A stretch of DNA of 57,454 bases from Dentipellis sp. KUC8613 (Eukaryota; Basidiomycota; Agaricomycetes; Russulales; Hericiaceae). Under the pieces are notes generated by a model. It ran no database searches and had not been told where the DNA came from. It saw only the letters and a list, made by a program, of their open reading frames with translations. Location of the stretch: positions 59,020 to 116,473 of the forward strand of contig NSJX01000068.1 in assembly GCA_002286715.1 (NCBI GenBank). Reading direction: 5' to 3'. This document shows positions 22,910 to 35,329 of this stretch, one piece after another (position 1 is the stretch's first letter; every line of letters begins with the position of its first letter). Position numbers and translations under genes: made by a program.

Positions 22910-24504
22910 ATTTGTTCGAAGAAAAGTTGGAAAAAGAGGGCGAAAAGAAGTTGTAGGAGTGGATAGAAACACAACGACCAGCGAAGATCCAATGTTATCA
23001 CAACCTGTTGTGAAGGTCACGACCAGGTGACCAGGGAGAGGATGAAGAGAATAAGGATTGCGGATGTGCGGCGTCGCGTTATAAACGTGCACGCATCCGG
23101 TTCAGGGATAGTATAGATATGAGCCTGATCGCAGACGGAAGCCTTGACCTGACGACAGATATTGTCTCTAGTACAGACACCCGGTGATGCCGAGCTCACT
23201 TACAATAACATGGCGGTACCCCTGTAGTCTAGAGATATATATTGGTGTATAGAGAAGGCCAGCGGTCGGGTGGGAGCATCACCAGGGTTGAGAGCAGCGA
23301 CGCATGGCCTGAGCATTATTCGGGTGCAGGGATGTCGCTCTTATCACGACATACAATTGGTTCATTTGCAACGAAATATAGTCGTGTACCGACCCCGTGC
23401 TTGGCAAAAGTATATTAGTTAATGGACAATCACATTGACCCTGCACACAGCAATGCTTACATTTCTGTTAGCGAGCATGGCCCCGCGAATTTCGTACTCG
23501 CAGACGCCTTACACAATACAATGCAGCTCCCGCGAGGAAGATAGATGTCGTGGAGACAGCCGAGCGTTCCTAAGGGTCGCGAAGATAGGCGCCTCGTTGG
23601 ATATGGTCGAGTCAGATCTCAAACGCACGATGGTTCCGACCCGAGCCCGCACAGTGAAAAGTACGACTGATCGTGAAAGAATTGCGGAGCCATATCGGCA
23701 AACTCTACTTACATGGTTCGAGAAGTGAGCGACGGGCGGCATATAACACGAATGCTACTCACACGTCGCGCTTCTATGCCACAAATTGTAAAAGCGATGA
23801 ATCTGAAGAGCTAGTGAGGCGCTTCCGCTACCATCATTGCGGCCTCCGGTGCGGGTACGAAAAGTAATCAGGTCGTAAACATCCTCGAGAGCTTCGCGTC
23901 CGACCTCTAGGAGGAGCGCGAAAGAAGATTTGCACGTTCCCGGCTGGTAACGTAGTCACAGTAGTCACCATCCGATAGAAAGAAGGCACATGTAGATGAT
24001 TTTGGGACCACCAAGACCATTTGAATGGTGATATCCATGGGACGGTCTTTCGAGTCCCATGACGAGTTGTATAGAAAGCGCGGTGGCACGCTAAATGTGC
24101 TGTTGGGGCTGAGCAGGAAAGCAGTTCCTTCCACGCTACCAGCATGGTGCAAAGTATCATCTATGGCAACAGTCCGTCAATTGGGAAGGGAAGACGCGAA
24201 CGAAGAGTGTCCGACGAGGCGAAGGAGAACCTGGGAACCTGAGGTGACCTGGCCAGTGACAGAAAAGGAAACTGGCGCAGAAAACGTGACTCGAGAAAAT
24301 ACCACGTGACGACGACGCGTTCCCTCATGTTTTCAAAGCGCATCGGCTTCCATTCACATCATCCCACTCGCCAACCCCTCGCAATAGATAGGCGGCAAGA
24401 AATTCTACCACTGCCACTCATGCCCCGTCGACACAAGATGTAGAACGTGGTTCCGTATGAACCATTTTAAAATATCCGATTTCTTCTATACGCACAACGC
24501 CACA
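22910..24504. other. Spacer with degenerate repeat sequence
   Basis: No gene is supported. A stretch at about 23850-24000 resembles the relic at about 21600-21730 at the DNA level (shared pieces include GAGAGCTTCGCG-like and GCGCAAAAGAAGA-like words), but has no long open frame. It is probably an older copy of the same array material. The region next to 22910 should carry the promoter of C. Confidence 0.3.
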
Positions 24505-24648
24505 TCAAATGGGAACTGCTTCAATCCCCCGAAGAAACGTACTATCCCTCTGCTCTCGGCGCACCACCTTCAGCTCCCATCCAGCCTCGCGGAGCAGACG
24601 CCGGAGACGACGCAAAGTGCCTTCCTGCCCGTTATACAACACGAGCAT
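24505..24648 (-). pseudogene. Orphan last exon of an O-methyltransferase
   Basis: The minus strand reads MLVLYNGQEGTLRRLRRLL, REAGWELKVVRREQRDS and then GIEAVPI before a stop. This matches the final exon of the O-methyltransferase gene just to the right (MYILYNGQERTLPHLRRLL and so on), including an acceptor-like CTTCAG before the first codon. No other exons of the enzyme are found nearby, and the reading ends early, so this is a solitary exon copy left by a duplication. Confidence 0.75.
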
Positions 24649-25334
24649 CTGAAGGCTTCAATGTCTAAAGAAATCTATCGACGGTGCACATGCGCGGAGC
24701 TCACCGTCATATCACTATGGAACCCCGTCAATCGACGACTCGCACGTCAAAATTATATACTCAAAACTCCATCCAGTCACACTCGACTCAACGGGCGGCG
24801 GCGAAGATCCTATCCATGGACATAAGCGCTTCGGGCGTCAGCGTGCGTGTTCGGCAACTGCACTCATAAGGGGGAGATCCATCAGACATAACGATGGCGA
24901 AAGAGGTGGAAGAAATGCAACGTACAGTGAATACGATGAGGACGACTTGACAGATCATCGACGAGTACTTGCGGGTGCTTGCTGGTAACGACACGGCAGT
25001 CCTCTTACGAGCCTATCTCTTCGCTGATTTTGAATCCAACATGCAGTCGACAAGAAGGCACTATAAAGAGACATGAACCTATGTCATTAGCACGAGGGCT
25101 CGCTCGAGTAAAAAGGTTGGGTAGCAGAAGGAGGAGCGCGTCAGCGTGGTACAGACGCGGAACTTGAAATCACTAGACTCGAGCCATCCAGTCGGCATCA
25201 TGATTGTGAACTCGAACCACCAACCGGCAATAAGTAATCCCTCCACAATATTCGTCTCTACTGTCCAGTACAACCCCCTCTACGCTCCTTAGATCTAACA
25301 TTCAGATAAACAATCAAATCAAATCAAATCAACC
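24649..25334. other. Spacer before the O-methyltransferase gene
   Basis: No gene is supported. Near the right edge, at about 25305-25331, there is a run of AATCA repeats (AATCAAATCAAATCAAATC-like), probably in the 3' UTR of the O-methyltransferase. Confidence 0.35.
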
Positions 25335-27527
25335 CTACGCAAAATCCACAATCTTCTCAAACCCCTCATCCTCACTTTCAAAGATAGGCACCGCCTCCAC
25401 CCCGGGCAAATACGCACTATCCGCCGCATTCCGCCTCACCGCGCGCAGCGCCCACCCCGCCTCGCTTAGCAGCCGCCGCAGATGCGGGAGCGTGCGTTCC
25501 TGGCCGTTGTACAGGATGTACATCTACCGCCAAGTTCAGTTCAGTTCGGTCTGACTGGACTGGGAGAGGTGGAGGATGGACGGATGGACGGATGGACGGA
25601 CGGATAGAGAGACTCACAGCGATGTCGATCTGCGCCCCCACCTCGCGCACCGCGCCAAAGTTCGCCAGCAGCGGCGCGGGCGCCTCCACGGGCCTCGCGC
25701 CCGGCACTTCCTCACCCTCCTCGCCCTTTCCCTGCTCACCCCCCACATCCGGCACCCGACACGCATACCCCATAACTGTATCCACGAGCACGAGCCGCGT
25801 CTCGCGGCCCGCCGCGGCGCGGAGGTGCCGCAGGATCGTGCGTGCGTGCGCGTCGGACCAGTCGTGTGTGATTTGCTTGAGGAGGAAGACGGATGCGGGG
25901 GCGTTGGGGGTGCGGGTGGGTTGCGGGGTGAAGAAGTCGTGCGCTAGAATGCAGGACGGGTGAGTTTTTCGGATGTGCATGAGCGAGCGTGTACGGGCGT
26001 AAACCGACCTTCGAGCGACACGCGGCCCGAGTCGACAGCCTCGGGCATCGTCGCCGACCACAGCTACATACGTATACCCCACCGCCGCCGCGGTAAGCTT
26101 GCGCAAACAGAGAGACACCAGCGGCGCACAACGCACCTTCTTCGCATCCTCGATGACATTCTGCCGATCCTGCACGACCAGCCTGAGCGCCGGATACGCC
26201 CTCGCGAGCGCAAACGCCGACGTGCCGACGCCGCCGCCGACGTCCACGACGACCGCGCCCGGCGGGAGGGCCGTCCAATCGTACGCTGGCGCACACCAAA
26301 TGCACAATCAACCACCGCCCACAGGAACCCTCGACTCGGCTCGCGAGGAAAATGCGATCCGGCGCACGTACCGTCCAAGATCGCGTCCGCGGGCTGCATC
26401 GCCTCGACGCCGCGCATCGCGCTGTCGAACCGGCGCTGGCGGTACTTCTGCCCCGGGCGCGCGTAGAACGCCCACACCGTGTCGTCTGTGCCGAACGCGC
26501 GGCTGAACGGCGTGCGCGCGGGGTGCTGCGGGTCGGAGAGCGCCTCCCAGATGTGCGCGGACGCTTTGAAGGTGTCGTCGAGGCTGTGGTGGGTTGGTGG
26601 GTGGGCGGGCGCGGTGAGGTGAGGTGAGGTGAGGTTAGTATAGATGCGAGCGGGAGAGGGGAGGGAAGGGGAGGAGACGGACTTTTTGCCAACGTGAGCC
26701 GCGAGGCTGACTGTCCTGTCGTACTTATGCTCCGGGCTACAAGTCGTTGCACCGTCAGAGTCGAGACATCACAGGATGCGGAACGGACGGACTCAGCGAT
26801 GACCTCCGCGCTCGGCTTGCGCGTGTCCAGCAGGCTCGAGATGCGCGTGTTGGCGAAGACGTCCGGGGAGACCTCGCGGTAGACGTGGTTCATCGCGAGG
26901 TAGCGGAGGAAACGGGCTGGGGAGCCTGATATCAGCAACAGCAACGACAGCTTCAAGTGGGAGAATGATTGGAGGTTACCGAGCTTTCCGGGATCCTGTC
27001 CGTTCTTCGCTGCGATCTCGTCGACGTGCATTCCCTACAACCTCTCCACAATCAACACGCCCGTGACCACATTCGCACGATAATATCAGACTCACCTGCG
27101 GCCCCGCCTCGCGGAGAATCTCCGTAACATGCGCTGGAACCGTAGCGGCTCAGCGTCGCCCCCCCAAACGCAACCTGAATTAACGGACTCACACTCAAGA
27201 CAGACTCTCGCCGCCGCCGACCTATAATGCTTCACGCCGGTATCAATGCTAGCTCCACACACGATCGGCACATAGACAAACACATACCCCACCAGTAACA
27301 TGATGCAGCACCACATGCGGCGGCATCAACATCGCCGCAAGATGCAGCGCTGCGGCCGCGGCAGTATCGGCCGCGAGCGCGGCTGCAGGGTCCGCGCGGA
27401 ACGTGTCGGGCGTGGACAGGTCGTCGAGGTCCGGGATCGTGTGACCTGCGCGCTGGAGCGATTCGAGGGAGGTCTGAATGAGGGTGAGGAGTTGGGTCGG
27501 GGTAGACGGGGAGATGGAGGTGGACAT
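25335..27527 (-). CDS. COMT-like SAM-dependent O-methyltransferase
   Basis: Class I small-molecule O-methyltransferase, probably cytosolic, methylating a phenolic or other secondary metabolite. The start is MSTSISPSTPTQLLTLIQTS. An N-terminal helical and winged-helix dimerisation part follows, with PAHVTEILREAGPQ, GMHVDEIAAKNGQDPGKL and ARFLRYLAMNHVYREVSPD. The SAM-binding glycine motif is VVVDVGGGVGTSAFALARAY. Later landmarks are AHDFFTPQP and LLKQITHDWSDAHARTILRH, whose His-Asp is the usual catalytic pair. The C terminus is YNGQERTLPHLRRLLSEAGW and ends IVDFA. About eight introns. It stands inside the membrane-protein array but no other biosynthetic gene is next to it, so I do not call a metabolite cluster. 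A copy of its last exon lies at 24505-24648. Confidence 0.88.
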
Positions 27528-30136
27528 GATGGGCTGGGGGAGGATGAGGCTTGTGCGCCGGCTTTAACGAACGACGTACCGTTCCACTCGACGCTCAGCG
27601 CCTGAAGGTACGACCGCAACCAAGCGCCAATCGTGCGCATAGATGGAAACCGCCAGGCCAGCAGCGAGCATCCGCCTCACGAATGTGGGTCCTGCAGACG
27701 ACTTGGTCATCGTGAAAGACGAGCGGCACGAGCAAAAAAGCCGGACTTCTGGCGCTTGCAACCTGGGCGATCCATTCACAGTAACATAGACTACTTGCGG
27801 AAAGCTGTCTGCAACGAGCCGCCGTGGAGCGCGCAAGGCAACGAGCGCCCGCGAAGAGCCATGATGATGCGCAACTCCGAGTTTACAGGATCAACAACCT
27901 GTTCACTCGCACGCGAGCGTAAACCCCGCTGGGGTATATAGGGAATGCGGGGCACCATGCGCGGGGATCAAGGTGCCTCGAGCTCTTTACCCTGGCCCAC
28001 CTCGCACGCCTGACCATCCAAAAAACAAGTCCACCCTGCGGAGCCATCTCGCACCCAGCGTCAGAACTCACGTCCAGACAGAGGCGTTACGGCATCGTCA
28101 GAGCGATCCCCTTCGAGTCTCAGTTTCTTGAATCCGCCCCCGCACCGAGGCTGCACCACTGGCAGTCAACGTTAATCCCGAGACGCTGTGTACTCTCCGG
28201 CGCTCGAGACGAGTGCAGCGCCCTCAAGTTCAGATGTCTGCCCCGTCACGAAGAGTATGCTCTACAGGCCCTGCCCAGAAATACATATTTCGCTGTCCAG
28301 TCGTCAGATAATATCCGAAAACAAGCAGACAAATTCAGAAGCGCACCTCTCCGGGCGTAAATCTGTAGGTTGCATACAGACCCTGCGCGCTCTGCAGTGA
28401 GATCTACAAGACCGTGGGGACACATCCCCAGCGGGATACAGAATGAAAACCCAAATCGGAATAGACACTCACCATCCACACGGCGCCATGCGCAATTCCG
28501 AGCCTCCCGATCCGGCACTGCAGGGCTGCTGTTTACCCGTCAAGACTCCTTGCGTTTCAGATATGCAAGCATGAACATTGGTGGAGCACGCACTTACGAG
28601 CATAACATATAGGGAACACAGGATCCCAATCGCGGGCGAGAGACGCCTCTGAGCATTAACCCACTTCATACGCCCGACGCGGTCGTCTACAGCTGAGAGC
28701 GCTGAGCTGCTGCTGGTATTACGCGACGAGGGGATACTGGACTGACAGCGCCGGGAGAGCTGAAAACAATGCCGGATGCGAACGAGACGCGCCTGCAACT
28801 CCGAAGACGCGACGGGCACGCTGGGAGCGCGATGGTTGGGGGGAGACGAGATGGGCCGGAGAGCGCCGAACGAGACACGACAGTAAAAGGCACGTAGACG
28901 GTGGACGGGGCGCCGTGACGTCGGGAGTGAGAATATGAGCACGATGAGCGGGGTGAGGGAGACGGGATGTGCCACTGGCCAGAGGGGGGGGCGACTGAGT
29001 GTGAGGTGAATGGCGCGCCGAGGTGTGCAGACAGTGCATAGGACTCGGCGACACAACGAGGTGAGAGGCGCACCAGCGGCAGCAGCTGACGGTGTCCAGG
29101 CGAAGACGGGCTCTGGCTCAGACGGATTCCACAACGTGCGTCCCAGGTCCTCTGCTGTTCTGGAGTCGCCGGTAAACACGACGAGAGTACTTCTAGCGCG
29201 TCGAAGAAGTGGTAGTCTTGAAGGCACGGCCGGAAAACAGAGAGCGTGATAAGCAGGACAGGAAGGTCGACCACACAAATGAGGTTGGACGTCGAGACAC
29301 GGGATACACACACGCAATGAGGGCATATTGGAAGGATGGAGATGCAGTGGGAGCGGCAGGGGAGCGGATGTGCCCGGAGCGCTATGGAAAACAGATGGGC
29401 GTGCCGGCAAGGGATAGGGGATGCTTGGGAGCGCTGAGGGCGCGACAAGTGGGGCGGGGGTATGCGAGGTGGGCCTGGAGCGCTGAGGGAGATGGGTATA
29501 TGCTGGGGGCGAAGGGAACGCAATCGAAGCGTCAGGGGCGTGTGGAGGAAACTGGGAGGGCAAGAAGCGCAGAGAAGCGCAGGACGGGACACGCAAGTCG
29601 GACTGCAAGCACTTGCTGATGAATGCCAAAGCAAATTCGCAGCATTGAGATGAAGCGGCGCCAACACAGAGACCTTTGTCGGGGCGCATGTCATTCCTTC
29701 CGTGATCTTCGACTCGTCCGGCGTAAGTAAACGAAGTTATCAAGCCAGGCGGCAATGCGAATTCTGCGAAATACGCAGTCTCCGCCTGTTCTGCACAGAA
29801 GAGCGCTCGAAGACGAATGCCATCGCAGAATCGAGCCGCCAAGGAACGCCTGCGCATGCGCCACAAAGCCTCCGAGTCGCCAGATCGAGCGCCCATAGAT
29901 GGATATGGTATGTGTATGCACATATCTGTCCGCGACGTCAGCATGGCGCAGCTCCCGGACACGGTGCGTCCAGAGCTGTCAATCGTGCGCATCTCTGTGA
30001 CCAGAGCTCCACGCACGGAGGCTGAGCGTGGCGAGAGCTTGTGCCCATAGTGAGTGCAGCGACGTCGTTACAAGCGGTAGGAACACGCATATATGGACCC
30101 CAATTTGTACGTACTGCGTATCAACCCTGCAGTCCA
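27528..30136. other. Long spacer with strand-skewed open frames
   Basis: No gene is clearly supported. Between about 28500 and 29700 the minus strand is pyrimidine-rich, contains repeated CAGCGCTCC words and stays open in two overlapping frames (28469-30016 and 28687-29694). The translations are Cys/Pro/Ser/Arg-rich and show no domain, and two frames open at once suggest composition rather than coding. At about 29690-30030 there is weak similarity to the array's third and fourth exons (an SSGRTVSG-like stretch and a CATGCTGAC...GACAG acceptor region). Confidence 0.3.
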
Positions 30137-32709
30137 CTACCGAGAACTGGAAGCGCCGCGCACGCCAAGTCGCCTGACAGCGTACACCGCGACTCCTAGC
30201 AGGAACACGAACGTCGCGGGGACGAGCAGGGCATCCCTAGGCGCATTACGAAGAACGTTACTTCCATCGAGTATGGGAGAGAAGCGAACGATACGGACCA
30301 TGGTTCTAATCCACGCACAGACGGCGAGATATACAAGTTGCCAGGAGGAATGGCGATATCATCACGGCGGACCCTGCTTCAGGTGAGGACAGGCAGCGAA
30401 CACTGATTCGTCGCTGACACTCACAGCTGAGAGAACACCTCGCCCCGATCCGCACCCAACGCATCTGGAGCCCTCGCCGTCACCGCCCTGGAGGATCCTG
30501 CGCCAGATAACGTCTCTACAGACGCTGTCATCGTACTGGCAGTCGGACTTCCCTTTCCGCTCGCACCAGCACTAGACCCATGCGCAGAAGACGAAGCTGG
30601 CACGGACACCGGTGTGCTGGCCGCTGCATCGGGCTCGAAGGACAGACCGACGCTGAACGCGCCCGACGGCTTGGGTTTCTTCCCGTTATCGTCTCCGTCG
30701 TCATCGTCCCCGTCCCCGTCTCCGTCCCCGCTTGTATCCCCACCGTTAGATGTATTCCCGTCCCCATCTCCGTCCCCGGATCCAGATCCACTGCCGGACC
30801 CTGCGCCTGCGCCGCCGCCAGACGAGGATGTGCCACCATCTCCACCGGTACCGGAACCCGACGACGAACCTGAGCCTGAGCCTGAGCCTCCTCCCGTTCC
30901 CGTCCCACCACCGGCACCGCCAGAAGAACCGGCACCGTCCCCGCCGGTCGATCCACCACCAGAAGACGACCCGCCGCTGCCGCCGCTACCACCGCTAGAC
31001 GAGCCGCTGCCAGAGGAAGAGCCAGCGCCGCCTGAGGACGAGCTGCCTCCAGCGTTACCGCCGGTACCGCCTGAGCTGCCTCCGGAGGATCCTCCGCTGC
31101 CTCCGTTTCCACCAGTCGACGACCCTCCTGCGCCTCCCGCTCCGCTACCGCTTCCCCCTCCACCGGACGATGCCCCGCCTCCACTACCGCCTCCGCTCCC
31201 GCCACCAGAAGATGACCCTCCGCCGCCGCCTCCACCAGACGATCCCCCTCCGCCCCCACCTCCACCTCCCCCTCTGTTGCCACCGCTACCGCCAGAGCTG
31301 CCCCCGCTTCCAGATCCATTCCCGCCACTGCCACCAGAGCCGCTTCCACTGCCGCCTGAAGAGCCTCCGCCCCCTCCACTACCGCCGCTCCCTCCAGACC
31401 CAGAACCTCCAGAACCCCCTCCGCTAGAGCTGCCGCCGCCGCCTCCACCGCTTCCAGATCCATTCCCACCGCTCCCGCCACTTCCACCAGACGACCCGCC
31501 TCCGCCTCCCCCACCTCCGCTTCCAGACCCCGAGCCATTACCGCCGCTTCCACCAGACGATCCGTCTCCACCTCCCCCACCTCCACTCCCGGATCCATTA
31601 CCGCCACTTCCGCCAGATGAGCCATCTCCACCTCCGTTATTCGGCGTCCCAGACGGCGCGCTCGAGCTCGTGCTCTTTGGCGTGCTCGTGCTTTTCGGCG
31701 CTGTATGTGTGCTCTTCTGCGTCGCGTCGGTGCTCTTTTGCGTCACGTCGGTGCTCTTGGGCGTCACGTCGGTGCTCTTCGGCGTAGCCTTGGATTCTGT
31801 GCTCTTCGACTCTGTGCTCTTCGGCGCGGCCTTCGTCTCCGTGCGCGAAGCCGAAGCCGATGTCGACGCTGACGCTGACGCTGACCGCGACGCCGTCGCA
31901 GATGCGGATTGAGAGGAAGAAGAGGGTGCTGCTGAGTGGGTCGACGAGGTAGAAGAGGGTGTTGCTGAGCGGGTCGACGAGGGCTTGGAAGCGGAGGCGG
32001 TGACCGAAGAGGAGACCGGGGCGGTTGGCGGAGCTGAAGTGCGAGGAGCCGGCGTTGAGCTCGAGGTCCGGCTCTGTGTAGGTTTGGACGAAGACGGGGA
32101 TGTAGTTGCGGATGCACTCTTACTCGGCTTCCGGCTCTGGCTCGTGCTCGTATTCGGGGCAGATTTGGACGACGAACTGGGAGCATCGGTTGAAGTGGAC
32201 GCGCCAGTCTCGGTAGAAGCGGATGCCGACGCGGACGAAGAGCGTCCCGCCGACGTCGACGCAGTTCCCGACGGCTTCACGCTCGAACTCGACGCAGCCG
32301 TCGACCTCGAACTCGACGACGCAGACGTAGACGTAGAGGTAAGCTCGAGCGTAAACTTCGGCGTCCTCGTCCCCGTCAGAGTCGACAGCGACAGCGAAAC
32401 TGAAGTCGGAGCCGAGGTTGGGGTCGGGGTGCTACTCCGAGCTGCTGGAGAGGTAGTTGGTTTTGCTCGTGTAGACGAGGGCGGGGGAGGCGGGGGTGGT
32501 GGAGAGGATGAAGGTGGGGGAGGAGGGGGAGAGCTCGTCGTCGTACTAGCCGTCGGGCCTGCGGAGAAGGGCGGTTTGAAGTCGCCTCGGGGGGCTAGCA
32601 AGGTATGTAAGTCAGTCGGGGCGAGTCAGGGTTTGCGTTCAGAGAGAGTGGGGCATTGCGTACCGATGTCATATCCGTTCGCCGCCGTGCGGGTGTTGAT
32701 AGGCGGCAT
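30137..32709 (-). CDS. Array-family member E: giant Ser then Gly/Ser core
   Basis: About 790 residues in four exons. Exon 1 is MPPINTRTAANGYDI, phase-1 intron. Exon 2 begins APRGDFKPPFSAGPTAS, then a Pro-rich patch, about 200 Ser/Thr/Lys residues including short KSTDVTPKSTDVTQKST repeats, about 250 Gly/Ser residues (GGSGGNGSGSGGGG-like), an acidic Gly-Asp run and the beta motif PSGAFSVGLSFEPD. Exon 3 is VRRDDIAIPPGNLYISP, bounded by phase-2 introns. The last exon has a membrane span, LLVPATFVFLLGVAVYAV, and the tail RRLGVRGASSSR. No signal peptide. The minus-strand reading is preferred over the Pro-rich plus-strand frame because it gives the conserved exon plan. Confidence 0.8.
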
Positions 32710-33192
32710 GGGTGCTCGTCCGATTGCTCGTTAGTAGACAAGAAGAACGTCCACCAGGGACTATAAATCAAATGCTCAAAAGGTCAAATCAAAAAGAAAA
32801 GAAAAAGAACGAAGAGAAGAAAGAAGAAATGAAAAGGAACACGCAAGCCGCCAGCAGCCGTGCACAACTGGAAGAAAAGCAGAGGGAGAGGAGGAGACGA
32901 AAGAAGAAGAAGAAAATCTCCCACCTCTCCCTGCCTCCCATACTACACATCTTATATACTCCTCACCTTTACACCCACGCAATATACGCACTGATCGCGA
33001 CCAGCAGCCCGACGCCAGATCAGCAACGTCGACCTGCGCTCGCCGTGGGGCGTGGGGTCGCAGAACAAGTCGGCGTCGCGCCAAAGAATACAGTACGATG
33101 CTCCATTCCATTGCAAGGAGTGATGGACTGATGTATTGATGCATTGATGCTATGATGACACTGTCGTCCTGGCACTCGTCACCCGTCGCTCG
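32710..33192. other. Upstream region of E and 3' flank of the relic array
   Basis: No gene is seen. A purine-rich stretch (AAAGAAAAGAAAAAG-like) at about 32785-32920 lies just upstream of member E. A word of the type GCATTGATGCTATGATGAC near 33141 recurs at about 36425 and 39278, in each case just beyond the 3' end of a family copy, and so marks a conserved 3' UTR. Confidence 0.4.
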
Positions 33193-33440
33193 TCACTCCC
33201 AGCAACGACGATGCGGGTGCGGAGCCCACGCTCGTTGTTGTGTGGAGAAGACGAAGACGAGGACGAGGGTGAGAAGGCCCGGGAGGTGTATGAGGGAGAG
33301 TGCGTGCGTGGGCATCTCTGCCCGGATGTACATCTATGTAGACGGTCCATGTGCGATTCTGCACAGAGGAGGAGCACACGTACACGTACAGCGCGGCACC
33401 GTCGCCCGCAACCAATGCGAACGAGCAAGTCCTGGACGGC
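33193..33440 (-). pseudogene. Broken family copy 1 (exons 3 and 4 only)
   Basis: Exon 3 remnant at about 33394-33440 ends in FALVAGDGAAL before a GTACGTGT donor. Exon 4 remnant, about 33193-33285, gives LLTLVLVFVF with a short basic tail ending at a stop. No matching exon 1 or exon 2 is found. The order and strand equal member F. Confidence 0.5.
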
Positions 33441-33502
33441 AACGACCCTAGTCAGCGCTCAGATCCACGAACTGAGCCAGCGGGCCACAATCCGCCCAAG
33501 TC

Positions 33503-34010
33503 TCACGACGAACTGGCGGCTCGACCCGGGAATGCTCGCGCGGACGGACGGAGCGATGTGAGCGGAAGGGGCATGACGTGCACGACTTTGAGGCACCGCC
33601 GCCGAACTCGACTGCGGGCTCTGGCGCTCGCCGTCCACGGAGACGACGACGTCGTCGAGAACGCGTCTACAGAATCCGCGCTCCGAGTCGTCATCGTCAA
33701 TGTGCAAGTGGACCGCGGTAGGCCCGAGAACCGCCGGTGGAGCACGAGCGCCGCTGCGCGACTATTCCTGTCAAGACATACATAGACACACGCGGTCAGC
33801 ATGCGGTTCCGGATTCTGAGAGGAAGAAATAGAGCACAGACGAAAAATACCACAAGTAGGAGTGCGTGGTCGTTGAAGTATAAATCTCCGCCGTGATAGA
33901 CATGAGGACGGTCAGTATGCCATTCTAAGTGGAAGAAGCGTATACAGCGATACACCAACGCCTGCGGGCTGACCGGCGCGAGCGACAAAGTTTCACGACG
34001 AATTAGAGCA
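33503..34010 (-). pseudogene. Broken family copy 2
   Basis: Exon 3 remnant at about 33956-34005 gives RRETLSLAPVSPQAL followed by GTGTAT, comparable to RGETLSIAHGDYAL in F. The next intron is over-long and includes a hydrophobic stretch (HALLLVVFFVCALFLPL). An exon-4-like acceptor (CTTGACAG) lies at 33768-33774, but the downstream frame is Arg/Ser-rich, without a proper membrane span. Confidence 0.5.
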
Positions 34011-34029
34011 TTGCGGCGGCTTGACTCGC

Positions 34030-34660
34030 AAATGCAGCCGTCAGTGCGGATGGATGGAGTCCTCGAACGAAGGGCACGAGAACACTGGGACATAGATCTG
34101 AGGCGCCGCCGTGCTGGGCTGCAAGCCCTGATACTCGTCCGTGACGGCAACGACGACGGCGACGACGCCGCCGCCGCCGTAGACGAGAACGCGTCTGCAG
34201 AATTCCCGCTCATCGGTGCGCGACAGGAAGAGGAGTGCCGGGAGGAGAATAAGTGCTGCTGGAAGATTATTGTGGTCAAGACGTATGCAGATGCACGCGG
34301 TCAGCATGGGTTTCTGAGCAGAGGAACAAGATACGTACGAACCATAGCCCTCACTCGCAATCCGTACGGACAAGGGACGTCCGCGGTGGAAGACCTGAAA
34401 TACCAACAACAATGAATCATCAGCAGACGAAACGGCGAAAAAGGCCAGAGAAAACTTACAGTTGACGTCGACATCGACATTGGGTACTCGCACTCGCACT
34501 TGTCCTCCCTAGACGCCGAGTCAAACTGCCCGCGCTTGCAATTGCAGGACCGAGAAGCAGCACAGCGCCGAACGGCTCCGTCGGCTCTGACGTGAGCTTG
34601 CGCGGAGTCGTCACTGTCAATACCGAGCGATTTGGCGCCATGTCCGGGCGGTTCGGCGCC
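34030..34660 (-). pseudogene. Broken family copy 3 (exon 2 tail to exon 4)
   Basis: The exon 2 tail at about 34460-34640 reads SEPTEPFGAVLLLGPAIASAG and ends with RRQL at a phase-2 GTAAGT donor, homologous to EPTKSFDIVLSFVPAAATASAG in F. An exon 3 remnant is FHRGRPLSVRIASEGYGS (about 34350-34395). Exon 4 starts near 34270 with AALILLPALLFLSR. The Ser/Gly core and exon 1 are missing. Confidence 0.55.
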
Positions 34661-34919
34661 ATTTCAGTGCGCTCAGACGATGCTTGTGCCTTGGCTGAAT
34701 AGGAGGAGGAGAAGAGAATGAGGAGGGTGATGATGAACAGTTAGACGAAGGGCCCGGAGCTGGTACGAGGAAGGTTCGGGGTCGAGAACTGGCTGGGAGC
34801 GGATTTGTGCTTGTCGGCAGACGCGGGCGAGGATGCGGGTCGCATACGGAACGCGCGTAGAGTTGTGGCCTGCGGTAACAATCGAAGGACGAGGCCAAAC
34901 ATGTATACGGCCGAGCTAG

Positions 34920-35300
34920 GATCGCGCAGCGATATTCTTGCTATGTCTGTCTGTTGCCATGGGGGTGCGGCAAAGGATATTGACGCGCAACGCGTTGCAG
35001 TTGGGGACTAGAAGCTGGTGGAAATTTTGTGAAATAGAATGAAGGAAAAAGAACAAAGCGACCGCGAGCAACAGGGTTCGTGTAAGTAGACTGATAGCAA
35101 GAAAGCCCGGCGCGGCGAGAGGAGGGGAGAAGCGCCGGCAGAAGCACGAGTAAGAGTGCGCGGGTATAGAATGTACATGTACACGGTCAATGTGTAGCCT
35201 TGCGCGGAGGAAGAGCACACGTACGTATACAGCGAAACATCGTCACCGGAGACCCGTGCGGACGACAAGGTCCCACGATGGACTAGAACACAGCAGCGAC
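34920..35300 (-). pseudogene. Broken family copy 4 (exons 3 and 4)
   Basis: Exon 3 remnant from 35231 upward contains VLVHRGTLSSARVSGDDVSL before GTATAC. Exon 4 remnant at about 35000-35150 gives ALLLVLLPALLPSSRRAG. The stretch 34.6-35.15 kb and the stretch 35.85-36.25 kb are similar over several hundred bases, so copies 4 and 5 come from a segmental duplication. Confidence 0.5.
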
Positions 35301-35329
35301 TGGACTCGGAAACGTCCTCGCGGACGGAC

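Noticed and set aside
25335..27527. A secondary-metabolite gene cluster around the O-methyltransferase
   Set aside because: No synthase, oxidase or transporter gene is adjacent; the neighbours are the membrane-protein family.
30614..31912. Long Pro-rich plus-strand frame opposite member E
   Set aside because: Antisense of the Gly/Ser core; no start context, introns or membrane exon fit on that strand. The same applies to the frames opposite A, F and G.
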